A stretch of DNA of 39,228 nt, from positions 1-39,228 of the forward strand of contig JALOBR010000003.1 of NCBI GenBank assembly GCA_023228195.1. Reading direction: 5' to 3'. Source of the DNA: Candidatus Omnitrophota bacterium. Its GTDB lineage: Bacteria > Omnitrophota > Gorgyraeia > Duberdicusellales > 4484-171. Shown piece after piece: positions 1 through 8,034 of this stretch (the first letter of the stretch is position 1; each line of letters opens with the position of its first letter). The position numbers and the translations under genes were made by a program. The notes under the pieces are model-generated. The model saw nothing but the letters and a program-made list of their open reading frames with translations. It did not search any database and was not told where the DNA came from.

Positions 1-527
1 AAATAAAAAGGGTATATTCAAATCCTCAGGTATTTCCGCAATGCCGCGTTTGGCTTAGTCGTAATTTGCCGCAAGTCGAGTTTGTGCCTACAACTTCAAC
101 GGCAAAAGCAGCGATAGCGGTAAAAAAAGATAAGTCAGGAGCATGCATCGGTAATAAGATACTCGCGGAAATTTACGGACTTAAGACAATAGCTCAAGCG
201 ATAGAAGATTCATCTTCTAATCTTACGCGTTTTTTAGTAATAGCTAAATCTGATAGCGCTCCTTCCGGCCGTGATAAGACCTCTGTTTTATTTTCCGTAA
301 AAGACAGGGTGGGAGTTCTGCATGATGTTTTGTATGGATTCAAGAAATACGGTATCAATCTTACTAAAATAGAATCCCGGCCTTCAAAGAAAAAACCCTG
401 GGAATATTACTTTTTTATCGATTTCGAAGGCCACAGAAATTCAGCGCATGTGCAAAAAGCGCTCACTCAGCTAAAACAACAATGCATTTTCGTTAAGATC
501 CTTGGGTCGTATCCCAAAGAAAGTTAA
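1..527 (+). CDS. pheA: Prephenate dehydratase, 3' part (5' end outside window)
   Basis: Converts prephenate to phenylpyruvate for phenylalanine synthesis; the C-terminal ACT domain normally binds Phe for feedback inhibition. The frame is open from base 3 with no start, and the first residues (IKRVYSNPQVFPQCRVW) match the family's conserved SHPQALxQC region, so the gene runs off the left edge. A TTG at 66 could be taken for a start but lies inside the catalytic domain. Visible motifs are TTSTAKAA (substrate site), LTRFLVI (the conserved TRF motif) and, in the ACT domain, GVLHDVL and KIESRP, the last being the Phe-binding ESRP signature. Whether a chorismate mutase domain is fused upstream cannot be seen. 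It heads a run of aromatic amino acid genes. Confidence 0.95.
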   Translation, partial: IKRVYSNPQVFPQCRVWLSRNLPQVEFVPTTSTAKAAIAVKKDKSGACIGNKILAEIYGLKTIAQAIEDSSSNLTRFLVIAKSDSAPSGRDKTSVLFSVKDRVGVLHDVLYGFKKYGINLTKIESRPSKKKPWEYYFFIDFEGHRNSAHVQKALTQLKQQCIFVKILGSYPKES

Positions 528-584
528 ACGTTTATTGCGAAACTTTAAATTATTCCAATAAGAGATTTATTTAAGAGGGGCAAA

Positions 585-1670
585 ATGCTTTTTAAAAAAG
601 GCTTGAGTAAAATTATACCTTACGAACCAGGAAAACCTATCGAAGAGCTTAAAAGAAGTTTAAGGTTAAAAGAAATTTATAAACTTGCGTCTAATGAAAT
701 TCCATTTGTCCCGGTTTATATCAGGAAGGCAATTTGCGAAGAAATAAATAATATAAATCGTTATCCGGAGGCAAACTGCTTCTATTTAAGAAAAAGCCTG
801 GCCGTCAGGCTAAAAGTGAAGGAATCGCAAATTATTTTCGGAAACGGTTCCGATGAACTTATTACGCTTGTACTGCGCGCGACTATCGAAGATAAAGACG
901 AAGTCATCGTTGGGTATCCGACTTTTCTTATTTACGAATTACAGGCGCGCGTGCACGGCGCAAAAATAATAAGAGTGCCTTTTAAAGATTTGCGTTACGA
1001 TTTGGTTTCGATGGCTAAGAAGGTGAATAAAAAGACGAAAGTTATTTTTATAGCCAATCCTGATAATCCGACCGGAACATATTTAAACCAGAAAGAAATC
1101 GAAAAGTTTATTAAGAGTATACCAAAAAATGTATTGGTTGTTTTTGATGAAGCTTATTTTGATTTTGCTCCTTCGGATTTTCCTAAAACCTTTGATTTTT
1201 TAAGAAAAAGAGGCAACATCGTAATAATGAGAACGTTTTCCAAGGTTTATGGCTTGGCCGGGCTGCGGATTGGTTATGCCGTGGCTACAGAGGAAATAGC
1301 AAATGTGCTAAATAAGATAAGAGAACCGTTTAACATAAACAGATTTGCCCAGGTAGCAGCTCTTGCTGCGGTTAAGAATGAAAAGTTTTTAAAAAACACC
1401 CGTACCTATATTCTTAATGAGAAAGAATATCTGTATAAAGAATTAAGCAGGTTAAATGTATCTTTTAGGAAAAGCGCGACTAATTTTGTGCTTATTGAAT
1501 TTAAAAAAGATACTAGTAATCTCAATGCCTATCTTCTTAAAAAAGGCATAATAATCAGGCCTCTCTCTGGCTGGGGATTGAAGAATTATTTTCGCGTAAC
1601 AGCAGGGTTCCGTAAGGAAAACGAAAAATTTATAAGTTGTTTGGAAAGCTATCTGAATACGGAGGAATGA
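585..1670 (+). CDS. hisC: HisC-type PLP aminotransferase (histidinol-phosphate / aromatic)
   Basis: A 361-residue fold-type I PLP aminotransferase of the HisC family, which transaminates imidazole-acetol phosphate to histidinol phosphate and often also aromatic keto acids. Seen: the GNGSDELI cofactor loop, NPDNPTGT, DEAYFDF and the PLP lysine K220 in TFSKVYGLAGLRIGYA. ATG 585 follows AGAGGGG at good spacing. It sits between pheA and aroF/tyrA, while the his genes of this window are 13 kb away. By analogy with the Bacillus hisC-tyrA arrangement I infer a role in the final Phe/Tyr transamination, possibly in addition to histidine synthesis. The family call is firm and the substrate is not. Confidence 0.9.
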   Translation: MLFKKGLSKIIPYEPGKPIEELKRSLRLKEIYKLASNEIPFVPVYIRKAICEEINNINRYPEANCFYLRKSLAVRLKVKESQIIFGNGSDELITLVLRATIEDKDEVIVGYPTFLIYELQARVHGAKIIRVPFKDLRYDLVSMAKKVNKKTKVIFIANPDNPTGTYLNQKEIEKFIKSIPKNVLVVFDEAYFDFAPSDFPKTFDFLRKRGNIVIMRTFSKVYGLAGLRIGYAVATEEIANVLNKIREPFNINRFAQVAALAAVKNEKFLKNTRTYILNEKEYLYKELSRLNVSFRKSATNFVLIEFKKDTSNLNAYLLKKGIIIRPLSGWGLKNYFRVTAGFRKENEKFISCLESYLNTEE

Positions 1671-1671
1671 G

Positions 1672-2688
1672 ATGATTGTTGTTTTTAAAAAAGAAGCTAC
1701 ACAGAAAGAAATAGACCATGTTATAGAGCGCGTCGAAAAATTAGGCTTAAAGGCGCTTGTCTCTCGAGGTACGGAAAGAACAATTATGGGCATTATCGGC
1801 CCGGAAGATGCAGTGAGGATGCAGCCTCTTGAGGCTTTTTCGGGAGTTGAAAAGGTAATGCCGGTTTTGGCGCCCTATAAACTTGTATCCAGAGAGTTTA
1901 AAAAAGAAAATAGCGTAATAAAAATAAGAGAAGGTGTTGAGATCGGCGGCAGGAAACTTGTTGTTATCGCCGGGCCTTGCTCAATAGAATCACGCGATTT
2001 ACTTTATGAAGTTGCCGTTAAAGTAAAGGAATCGGGAGCGCTTATCCTGCGCGGCGGTGCGTTTAAGCCACGCACATCTCCGTATACATTCCAAGGCCTT
2101 GGTGAGGAAGGGTTAAAGATTTTAAAAGATGTATCAAACGAATTAAATATTGCGACAGTCACGGAAGTAATGGACACCAAAGACGTCGAGCTGGTTGCGC
2201 GATATGCGGATATCTTACAGATAGGCGCGCGTAATATGCAAAATTTTAATCTATTAAAAGAAGTCGGACAAACAAAGATGCCGGTTATTTTAAAAAGAGG
2301 CTTAAGCGCGACCGTAAAGGAATTGTTGATGAGCGCTGAATATATAATGGCAGGAGGAAATTTCAATGTTATTTTATGCGAAAGAGGGATAAGGACTTTT
2401 GAGGATTTTACGCGCAATACCCTTGATCTTTCCGCGGTGCCTGTAGCAAAACAACTTTCGCATCTTCCTGTATTGGTAGATCCATCGCACGCAACCGGCA
2501 AATGGGGCCTGGTCGCACCGCTTAGCAAAGCTGCCATAGCTTCTGGAGCTGATGGTTTGCTTATCGAAGTGCATCCAAAGCCCGAAGAAGCCTTAAGCGA
2601 CGGACCCCAGCAGTTATTGCCGGAAAATTTCGCTCAACTCATGAAAGAACTGGGGGCAATTGCGGTTGCTTGCGGCAGACAGCTATAA
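1672..2688 (+). CDS. aroF: 3-deoxy-7-phosphoheptulonate (DAHP) synthase
   Basis: Condenses phosphoenolpyruvate and erythrose-4-phosphate, the first step of the shikimate pathway. The 338 residues have an N-terminal ferredoxin-like regulatory domain (about 1-70, MIVVFKKEATQKEI) and a TIM-barrel core with GPCSIES, KPRTSPYTFQGLG and DPSHATG. This architecture is the Thermotoga-like type I-beta class, not the E. coli AroFGH class. The start is one base after the hisC stop, with GGAGGA (1661-1666) as ribosome-binding site inside the end of hisC, so the two are probably translationally coupled. The N-terminal domain in this class commonly mediates feedback inhibition by Tyr or Phe; the ligand cannot be read from sequence. 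Confidence 0.95.
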   Translation: MIVVFKKEATQKEIDHVIERVEKLGLKALVSRGTERTIMGIIGPEDAVRMQPLEAFSGVEKVMPVLAPYKLVSREFKKENSVIKIREGVEIGGRKLVVIAGPCSIESRDLLYEVAVKVKESGALILRGGAFKPRTSPYTFQGLGEEGLKILKDVSNELNIATVTEVMDTKDVELVARYADILQIGARNMQNFNLLKEVGQTKMPVILKRGLSATVKELLMSAEYIMAGGNFNVILCERGIRTFEDFTRNTLDLSAVPVAKQLSHLPVLVDPSHATGKWGLVAPLSKAAIASGADGLLIEVHPKPEEALSDGPQQLLPENFAQLMKELGAIAVACGRQL

Positions 2689-2692
2689 ATTT

Positions 2693-3538
2693 ATGAAATC
2701 AGTAAAAAGAATTACAATTCTTGGTGTAGGATTTATGGGAGGCTCTTTGGCACTAGCCATAAAAAAGAACTTTCCAGGTATTTTTGTCATAGGCTACGCA
2801 AGAAGCGATTCTGCTTATAAAAGGCTTTTGAAATCAAATATTGTCGATAGAGTTGAAAAAGATTTAGGCAAAGCCGTTTGTGGGAGCGACATAGTGGTAT
2901 TGGCCGCACCCATATATTCCATAATCGATTATCTTAAAAAAATCCCTTTTTTCCTAAAAAAGGAAGCAATCGTCATTGATTTAGGTTCAACTAAAGAGCT
3001 TATTGAGAAAGAGGCCATTAAGTATTTGCCTAAAAATGCGCATTTCGTCGGCTGTCACCCCCTTTGCGGGAGTGACAAGAGCGGCGCGCAATTTTCAACG
3101 CCCGATCTTTATAAGGGGGCAATTTGTCTTATGTCGCCGGATAAGAGTAATAAAGCGCTGCAAAAGGTAAAATCTTTCTGGATGCGTTTGGGGTGCAAGG
3201 TAATTTTAATAAATGCAAAAAATCACGATAAAATACTTTCTTCGGTATCCCATCTTGTGCATGTTATTTCTTTTTCTCTTACGGGATTTGTGCCAAAAGC
3301 CTATATTAAACTTGCCGCAACAAGTTTGCGGGATTTAACCCGTGTGTCAAATTCCCCGGCTGGAGTATGGGCGGATATTTTAATTTCAAATAAGAAAAAC
3401 GTAATACGAGACAGCGAAAAATTTATAAAAGGTTTAGAAAAATTCAAAGAGCTTATAAAGCAAAATAAAAAAGAAGAGATTTTAAAACTTATAAAAAATA
3501 TAAACAAAAAGCAGAAAATTATCTCCGCTTTGCATTAA
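2693..3538 (+). CDS. tyrA: Prephenate / arogenate dehydrogenase
   Basis: Oxidatively decarboxylates prephenate (or arogenate) toward tyrosine using NAD(P). The N-terminal Rossmann motif GVGFMGGSLA begins about 10 residues after ATG 2693. A TTG at 2660 in the same frame would add 11 residues overlapping aroF and push the Rossmann motif inward, so I chose 2693 although it has no clear Shine-Dalgarno. GCHPLCGSDKSG and the conserved histidine region SVSHLVHVISF are present, giving 281 residues, normal for the monofunctional enzyme. No ACT domain follows. The start lies 4 nt after the aroF stop and the gene is followed at 4 nt by cmk. The aroA gene that often sits between tyrA and cmk is missing here. 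Confidence 0.93.
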   Translation: MKSVKRITILGVGFMGGSLALAIKKNFPGIFVIGYARSDSAYKRLLKSNIVDRVEKDLGKAVCGSDIVVLAAPIYSIIDYLKKIPFFLKKEAIVIDLGSTKELIEKEAIKYLPKNAHFVGCHPLCGSDKSGAQFSTPDLYKGAICLMSPDKSNKALQKVKSFWMRLGCKVILINAKNHDKILSSVSHLVHVISFSLTGFVPKAYIKLAATSLRDLTRVSNSPAGVWADILISNKKNVIRDSEKFIKGLEKFKELIKQNKKEEILKLIKNINKKQKIISALH

Positions 3539-3542
3539 AATT

Positions 3543-4199
3543 ATGATTGTCGCCATAGACGGTCCTGCCGGCTCAGGGAAAACAACAATTGCAAAACTTT
3601 TAAGTAAAAGACTTAACGTCTCCTACCTTGATACAGGGGCAACTTATCGCGCTCTTACCTTAAAAGCTCTTAGCGACGGAATTAATTTAAGTGATGCTTC
3701 TCTCCTTGCGCAATTGGCCGCAAACCTTAATCTAAAACTTGAAGGCCAGAAAGTTTACCTTGACGATAGAGACGTAAGCGAGCAAATACGTACCCCCCTA
3801 ATAGATAAAAATATTTCAATTATAGTAGCGTATCCGGAGGTGCGAAGCGTGATGGTGTCTTTGCAGAGGGCAGTTGCAAAGGGCAAGGATTTTGTTGTAG
3901 AAGGAAGAGATATTACAACGGTAGTTTTTCCTAACGCGGAATTTAAATTTTATCTTGATGCAGATGCTGCAATCAGGGCGGAGAGAAGATTCAAGGAGCT
4001 AGAAGCAAAAGGAATAAAAATAGATTTTACCGAAACGGAAAAAGATTTGAATAAAAGAGACAACGCTGATAAAAAAAGAGAGGTTGGGGCCCTTACCCTA
4101 AGTCCGGATGCCACATATATAGATACGACTAAAATGAGTATAGAAGAAGTAATTGAGGCAATGTTCACTCACATAAAAAACAGGAAAAATAATAAATGA
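3543..4199 (+). CDS. cmk: Cytidylate kinase
   Basis: Phosphorylates CMP and dCMP to the diphosphates with ATP. The 218-residue protein has the P-loop GPAGSGKTT (residues 7-15), the CMP-binding DTGATYRA segment, VEGRDITTVVFP and the lid region KRDNADKKREVGAL. Length is normal for the bacterial type. The start is 4 nt after tyrA and the stop overlaps the lepA start by ATGA, so it is in the same transcription unit. No good Shine-Dalgarno is visible. A cmk next to aromatic genes is common in bacteria, but the usual downstream rpsA is absent. Confidence 0.96.
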   Translation: MIVAIDGPAGSGKTTIAKLLSKRLNVSYLDTGATYRALTLKALSDGINLSDASLLAQLAANLNLKLEGQKVYLDDRDVSEQIRTPLIDKNISIIVAYPEVRSVMVSLQRAVAKGKDFVVEGRDITTVVFPNAEFKFYLDADAAIRAERRFKELEAKGIKIDFTETEKDLNKRDNADKKREVGALTLSPDATYIDTTKMSIEEVIEAMFTHIKNRKNNK

Positions 4200-5989
4200 G
4201 TGGAATAGAAAGAATAAGAAATTTTTGTATTATAGCGCATATAGATCATGGAAAGTCTACGCTTGCCGATAGATTTCTGGAGATAACCGGCGCCATAGAT
4301 AAACGTAAATTCGAAAATCAGATGTTAGACAGTATGGAGCTTGAGAGAGAGAGGGGTATTACGATTAAAGCAAAAGCGGTAAGGCTTAAATTTACATATA
4401 AGGAAAACGACTACATTTTAAATCTTATTGATACGCCCGGTCACGTTGACTTTACTTATGAGGTTGCAAAGTCTCTTAAGGCCTGCGAGGGTGCCATACT
4501 TTTGGTTGATGCTTCTCAGGGTGTGGAAGCGCAAACCGTTGCTAATTTTTATCTCGCGCTTGAAGCAGATCTTAAAATAATTCCGGTTGTAAATAAAATA
4601 GATTTACCTAATGCTGATGTCGAGCGTACGTTAGGCCAACTTAACGATATCTTTGGGTTTAAAAGAGAAGAAGTCTCCCTTGTGTCTGCGAAGGCCGGTA
4701 ATGGGATAAATGAAGTATTAACCCGAGTGATTGAAGAATTTTCTGCACCGCAGGCATCAGCAGATGCGCCGCTTAAGGCGATACTTTTTGATTCAAGCTT
4801 TGACGTTTATAGGGGGGTTATATTGTTTGTAAGGATATTTGACGGCAAGATAACAGCCGGAGACAATATATTTCTTATGCGGAAAAAGATAACTTACAAA
4901 GTAGAGGAAGTGGGAATATTCTTGCCAAGTATGGAGAAAAAAGAATTTTTATCAAGCGGGGAAGTAGGTTATATCTGCTGCGGCATAAGAGACCCGCATG
5001 AAGTAGAAATGGGTGATACCGTAACCAACCCTGATAATCCAACCTTATCGCCTTTCGAAGGGTATAAAAAAATCCCGCCGATGGTTTTCTGCGGAATATT
5101 TCCTTCGCAGTCAAAGAGTTACCCGGTCTTAAGGGGAGCAATTGAGAAATTACGCCTGTCAGATTCTTCATTCGTCTATGAGCCGGACAATCTTGGGAGT
5201 TTAGGTTATGGATTTCGATGCGGATTTTTAGGCTTACTTCATATAGAAATAGTCCAGGAGCGCCTTGAAAGAGAATATAATCTTGATCTCATACTTACGT
5301 CTCCCAGCGTAATGTATAAGGTGAATACAACGACCAAAGAGGTGGTGTATGTTCAAAGTCCTCATCAGCTTCCTGATCCTTCTTCAATTGGCGAGGTCTA
5401 TGAGCCGTTTGTCAAAGCAAGCATAATCGCTCCGATTGACGAGATGGATGCGATCTGTGATTTAGCCAAATCCCGTCGCGGCACGTTCGTTAAAATGGAT
5501 TATCTGGGCAAAGACCGCTTAAGTATAGTATTTGAACTTCCGCTTGGCGAAATCATCATAGATTTTTATGATAAAATAAAGTCAATCACTAAAGGGTATG
5601 CTTCTTTGGATTATGAGTTTATTGAATACAGGAAAACAGAAATAGTTAAAATAGATATACTTTTTAACAAGAAACAGGTAGAAGCCTTTTCCATCTTGGT
5701 TCATAAAGAAAAATCAGAGGCCCGTGCGCGTATGGTAGTTGAAAAATTAAAGGAGCTTATACCGCGGCAGATGTTTGAGATAAGCATACAGGCGGCCGTA
5801 GGCTCAAAGATTATAGCTTCAGAGAGAGTATCTGCTCTTAAAAAGAACGTAACTTCTAAATGTTACGGTGGAGATATTACGCGTAAGCGCAAACTTTGGG
5901 AAAAACAAAAGGAAGGGAAAAAGAAACTTAAGCAGATGGGTAATATCAATGTTCCGCAAGAAGCATTTCTGGAAGTACTTAAAATGTAA
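4196..5989 (+). CDS. lepA: Elongation factor 4 (LepA), ribosomal GTPase
   Basis: EF4 is a translational GTPase that back-translocates or remodels stalled ribosomes. At 597 residues it is full length. G1 is AHIDHGKST (near residue 14), the switch region is ERERGITIKAKAV, G3 is DTPGHVDF and G4 is NKIDLP. The LepA-specific C-terminal domain contains CYGGDITRKRKLWEKQKEGK near the end. It overlaps cmk by 4 bp. In many bacteria lepA is followed by lepB, as it is here, though a separate promoter appears to lie between them. Confidence 0.98.
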   Translation: MSGIERIRNFCIIAHIDHGKSTLADRFLEITGAIDKRKFENQMLDSMELERERGITIKAKAVRLKFTYKENDYILNLIDTPGHVDFTYEVAKSLKACEGAILLVDASQGVEAQTVANFYLALEADLKIIPVVNKIDLPNADVERTLGQLNDIFGFKREEVSLVSAKAGNGINEVLTRVIEEFSAPQASADAPLKAILFDSSFDVYRGVILFVRIFDGKITAGDNIFLMRKKITYKVEEVGIFLPSMEKKEFLSSGEVGYICCGIRDPHEVEMGDTVTNPDNPTLSPFEGYKKIPPMVFCGIFPSQSKSYPVLRGAIEKLRLSDSSFVYEPDNLGSLGYGFRCGFLGLLHIEIVQERLEREYNLDLILTSPSVMYKVNTTTKEVVYVQSPHQLPDPSSIGEVYEPFVKASIIAPIDEMDAICDLAKSRRGTFVKMDYLGKDRLSIVFELPLGEIIIDFYDKIKSITKGYASLDYEFIEYRKTEIVKIDILFNKKQVEAFSILVHKEKSEARARMVVEKLKELIPRQMFEISIQAAVGSKIIASERVSALKKNVTSKCYGGDITRKRKLWEKQKEGKKKLKQMGNINVPQEAFLEVLKM

Positions 5990-5996
5990 TTTGACG

Positions 5997-6024
5997 TTGG
6001 TTTTATAGCTAAATCTGATATAAT
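5997..6024 (+). promoter_or_regulatory. Candidate promoter for lepB pair (extended -10)
   Basis: A perfect TATAAT at 6019-6024 is preceded by TG at 6016-6017, forming an extended -10. TTGGTT at 5997-6002 gives a weak -35 with 16-bp spacing. A start site about 6-7 nt downstream leaves a leader of only a few bases before the lepB ATG at 6036. There is no strong Shine-Dalgarno, so the transcript would be nearly leaderless. Judged by eye only. Confidence 0.45.
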
Positions 6025-6035
6025 AAAGCAAATCC

Positions 6036-6635
6036 ATGAAAGAAAAAATTAAGCAAAAAAGCGTTTTGCGGGAGTGGGGAGAGGCTTTTATCGTTGCTCT
6101 GGCGCTCGCAGTTTTTGTAAGGACTTTCTTTTTCCAGATATACCAGATTCCAACATCGTCTATGGTGCCAACTTTAATACCCGGAGATAAAATTTTTGCA
6201 AATAGAATTACTTATGGACCAAAAGTTCCTTTTACTCAATTAAGGCTGCCGGCATTTAAAAATCCCCGCAGGCTTGATGTAATGGTTTTTGTCCCTCCTG
6301 ATGAAAAGACAAGGCCTTGGTTAGGCAGGAAACAATTTATTAAAAGATTGATAGGTCTTCCCGGTGATCGCGTTCTGATAAAAGACGGCAGTATTTATAT
6401 TAACGGAGAAAAATTAGTTGATTCAAGGATTGATTGGATTAAGTATTCCAATGTCGGGGAGTACGGACAAAAAAATAAAGAGATAACCGTGCCGGAAGGT
6501 AAATATTTTTTCTTAGGCGATAACACTGATAATTCTCAGGATGGCAGGTTTTGGGGGTATGCCGATAGGGGCGATATCATGGGTAAAGCTATATTCGTCT
6601 GGTGGCCGCCCAAAAGAATAGCGGTAATAAAATAG
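6036..6635 (+). CDS. lepB: Signal peptidase I (first copy)
   Basis: Membrane-anchored serine protease of family S26 that removes signal peptides from secreted proteins. One N-terminal membrane segment covers about residues 16-34. The catalytic serine is S42 in PTSSMVPTL and the general-base lysine is K103 in QFIKRLIGLPGD. The conserved box GDNTDNSQDGRFWG lies near the end. The 199 residues are a typical short bacterial form. A second, clearly related gene follows at 6744, so this is a tandem duplication. It lies downstream of lepA. Confidence 0.95.
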   Translation: MKEKIKQKSVLREWGEAFIVALALAVFVRTFFFQIYQIPTSSMVPTLIPGDKIFANRITYGPKVPFTQLRLPAFKNPRRLDVMVFVPPDEKTRPWLGRKQFIKRLIGLPGDRVLIKDGSIYINGEKLVDSRIDWIKYSNVGEYGQKNKEITVPEGKYFFLGDNTDNSQDGRFWGYADRGDIMGKAIFVWWPPKRIAVIK

Positions 6636-6654
6636 TTCTTTGAGGCGCAAATAT

Positions 6655-6725
6655 GCACGAATTTGGAACGAATTCCCACGAATGAATTCGTATAATTCGT
6701 TTTTAAACCGTAGCAATTCGCGTAT
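6655..6725. repeat. Imperfect fold-back repeat built on ACGAAT / ATTCGT
   Basis: The spacer between the two lepB copies contains repeated ACGAAT words on the left and ATTCGT words on the right. They are centred on an ACGAAT-GA-ATTCGT inverted repeat around 6678-6691. The whole stretch folds back on itself imperfectly. I see no ORF or clean terminator in it. It looks like one of several dispersed intergenic repeat families in this window; no second copy of this particular family occurs here. Confidence 0.6.
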
Positions 6726-6743
6726 GTAAAAAAGTTTAACAGA

Positions 6744-7307
6744 ATGCGTAGGATTTTAATATTAATCGTAATTTCAATTTTAATTTTGTTTGCTGCTTTT
6801 GCTTTTATCAGCATATTCTTTATGCAAACATACAAAATTCCTACGACTTCAATGGTGCCGACTTTGATGCCGGGAGACAAAATTGCCGTAAACAAAATTG
6901 TTTATGGTCCGAGAATCCCTTTTGTATCAGTTCGGCTTCCGGGTTTGAAAAAGCCTACCAGAGGAGAGGTCGTAGTGTTTATTTCTCCGGCTGACCGGAG
7001 TAAAGCCTATGTCAAAAGGCTTGTCGCAGTTCCTGGAGAACGCCTTAGCATAAAGGATGGCAATGTCTATATTAATGGAAAAATAATGGTTGACCCGCGT
7101 ATCGCGAGGAACTATTATTATAGTCAAGGAGATTATGCTAAAGGTAATAAAGAGATAGTTGTGCCTGAAGGTAAATATTTCTTTATGGGAGATAATAGCA
7201 TTTCTTCTTTGGATAGCAGATTTTGGGGTTTTGTTGATGGGCGTGACATCGTGGGTAAAGCTATATTTATCTGGTGGCCGCCTAAAAGAATAGGAATGAT
7301 TGAATAA
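6744..7307 (+). CDS. lepB: Signal peptidase I (second tandem copy)
   Basis: A 187-residue paralogue of the preceding gene with the same order of motifs. It has an N-terminal membrane segment (about residues 3-26), catalytic S36 in PTTSMVPTLMPGD, K91 in YVKRLVAVPGE, and GDNSISSLDSRFWGF near the C-terminus. Both active-site residues are kept, so it should be active. Compared with copy 1 it lacks the cytoplasmic N-terminal extension and carries SISSLDSR where copy 1 has TDNSQDGR. Such differences may mean different substrate preference. No clear Shine-Dalgarno precedes the ATG, and the spacer is filled by a fold-back repeat. Confidence 0.93.
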   Translation: MRRILILIVISILILFAAFAFISIFFMQTYKIPTTSMVPTLMPGDKIAVNKIVYGPRIPFVSVRLPGLKKPTRGEVVVFISPADRSKAYVKRLVAVPGERLSIKDGNVYINGKIMVDPRIARNYYYSQGDYAKGNKEIVVPEGKYFFMGDNSISSLDSRFWGFVDGRDIVGKAIFIWWPPKRIGMIE

Positions 7308-7324
7308 AAAACAAGTGTTTATAT

Positions 7325-7891
7325 ATGAGCTTTGCAGATAAATTAAGCGTCTTACGAATACTTCTTATCCCTGTTTTTGTTTCTCTGCTTTTTTACTTTA
7401 ATGAAACCAGGCTTTATTTAAGATATGTTTTGCTCGCGGTATTCGGCATAGCCGTGCTTACTGATTTTTTTGATGGATTGGTTGCGCGCATTAAAAAAGA
7501 AAAGTCAGAAATAGGCCAGGTTATTGATCCCCTCGCGGATAAATTACTTTTGCTTACGGCTTTTATTTCCCTGTATGCACTACGCAACTCACTTCCTTTA
7601 AATCATCAGATACCGTTATGGGTCGTTTTGGTTATTGTAAGCCGGGATCTTATTATCCTTCTCGGTGTTGTGATACTTTATTTTTTGAAAATAGAAATTC
7701 CTATTGCGCCATCAATGTGGGGAAAATTTACCACTTTTTTCCAGATGATTACTATTTTAAGCGTTATTATGGATATACCTTTCTCTAATATCGTCTGGCT
7801 TCTTGCAGTCATCTTTACTTTGATTTCCGGAATCGGATATTTTACAAGAGGGATAAAATCAATAACGCTAAAGGCATCCGCTAATGGATAG
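7325..7891 (+). CDS. pgsA: CDP-diacylglycerol-glycerol-3-phosphate 3-phosphatidyltransferase
   Basis: Integral membrane enzyme making phosphatidylglycerophosphate from CDP-diacylglycerol, the committed step to phosphatidylglycerol. The CDP-alcohol phosphatidyltransferase signature DG-x2-AR-x8-G-x3-D-x3-D is intact (DGLVAR, then GQVIDPLAD). The 188 residues contain several hydrophobic segments. It starts 18 nt after the second lepB and probably shares its transcript. Other CDP-alcohol transferases share the signature. Length and the neighbouring plsY, a lipid gene, favour PgsA. Confidence 0.93.
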   Translation: MSFADKLSVLRILLIPVFVSLLFYFNETRLYLRYVLLAVFGIAVLTDFFDGLVARIKKEKSEIGQVIDPLADKLLLLTAFISLYALRNSLPLNHQIPLWVVLVIVSRDLIILLGVVILYFLKIEIPIAPSMWGKFTTFFQMITILSVIMDIPFSNIVWLLAVIFTLISGIGYFTRGIKSITLKASANG

Positions 7892-7896
7892 CCCAG

Positions 7897-7977
7897 CAGC
7901 CCCGTTACCTAATAATAACGATATTAAGGTTCGGGGCGTCCCACACCTTAATATTTTCTATGCAGGAAATGGAACAG
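7897..7977. repeat. About 80-nt two-hairpin repeat element, copy A
   Basis: Begins CAGCCCCGTTAC and contains GGTTCGGGGCGTCCC. Two stems can be drawn: GCCCCG with CGGGGC, and GTCCCA with a near-complementary TGGAAC. A second copy with the same landmarks in the same order lies at 24436-24514, upstream of mazG. Some stem differences between the copies preserve pairing. It lies in the pgsA-plsY spacer. It does not match a riboswitch class that I recognise. Confidence 0.65.
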
Positions 7978-8016
7978 GGTACCCTGTTGGGTAGTCCAAC
8001 AAACACCTGCCGGGTA
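7973..8016. repeat. Palindromic GC-rich repeat (CCTGTTGGG / CCTGCCGG family)
   Basis: A perfect 16-bp palindrome, AACAGGGTACCCTGTT, spans 7973-7988. It is followed by the small hairpin TTGG-GTAGT-CCAA and then CCTGCCGG. The words CCTGTTGGG and CCTGCCGG recur, in either orientation, in the spacers at 21351-21391 and 32895-32953. It abuts the 80-nt element and ends shortly before the plsY start. Confidence 0.6.
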
Positions 8017-8034
8017 TTCAACTAAAGGCAAGCC

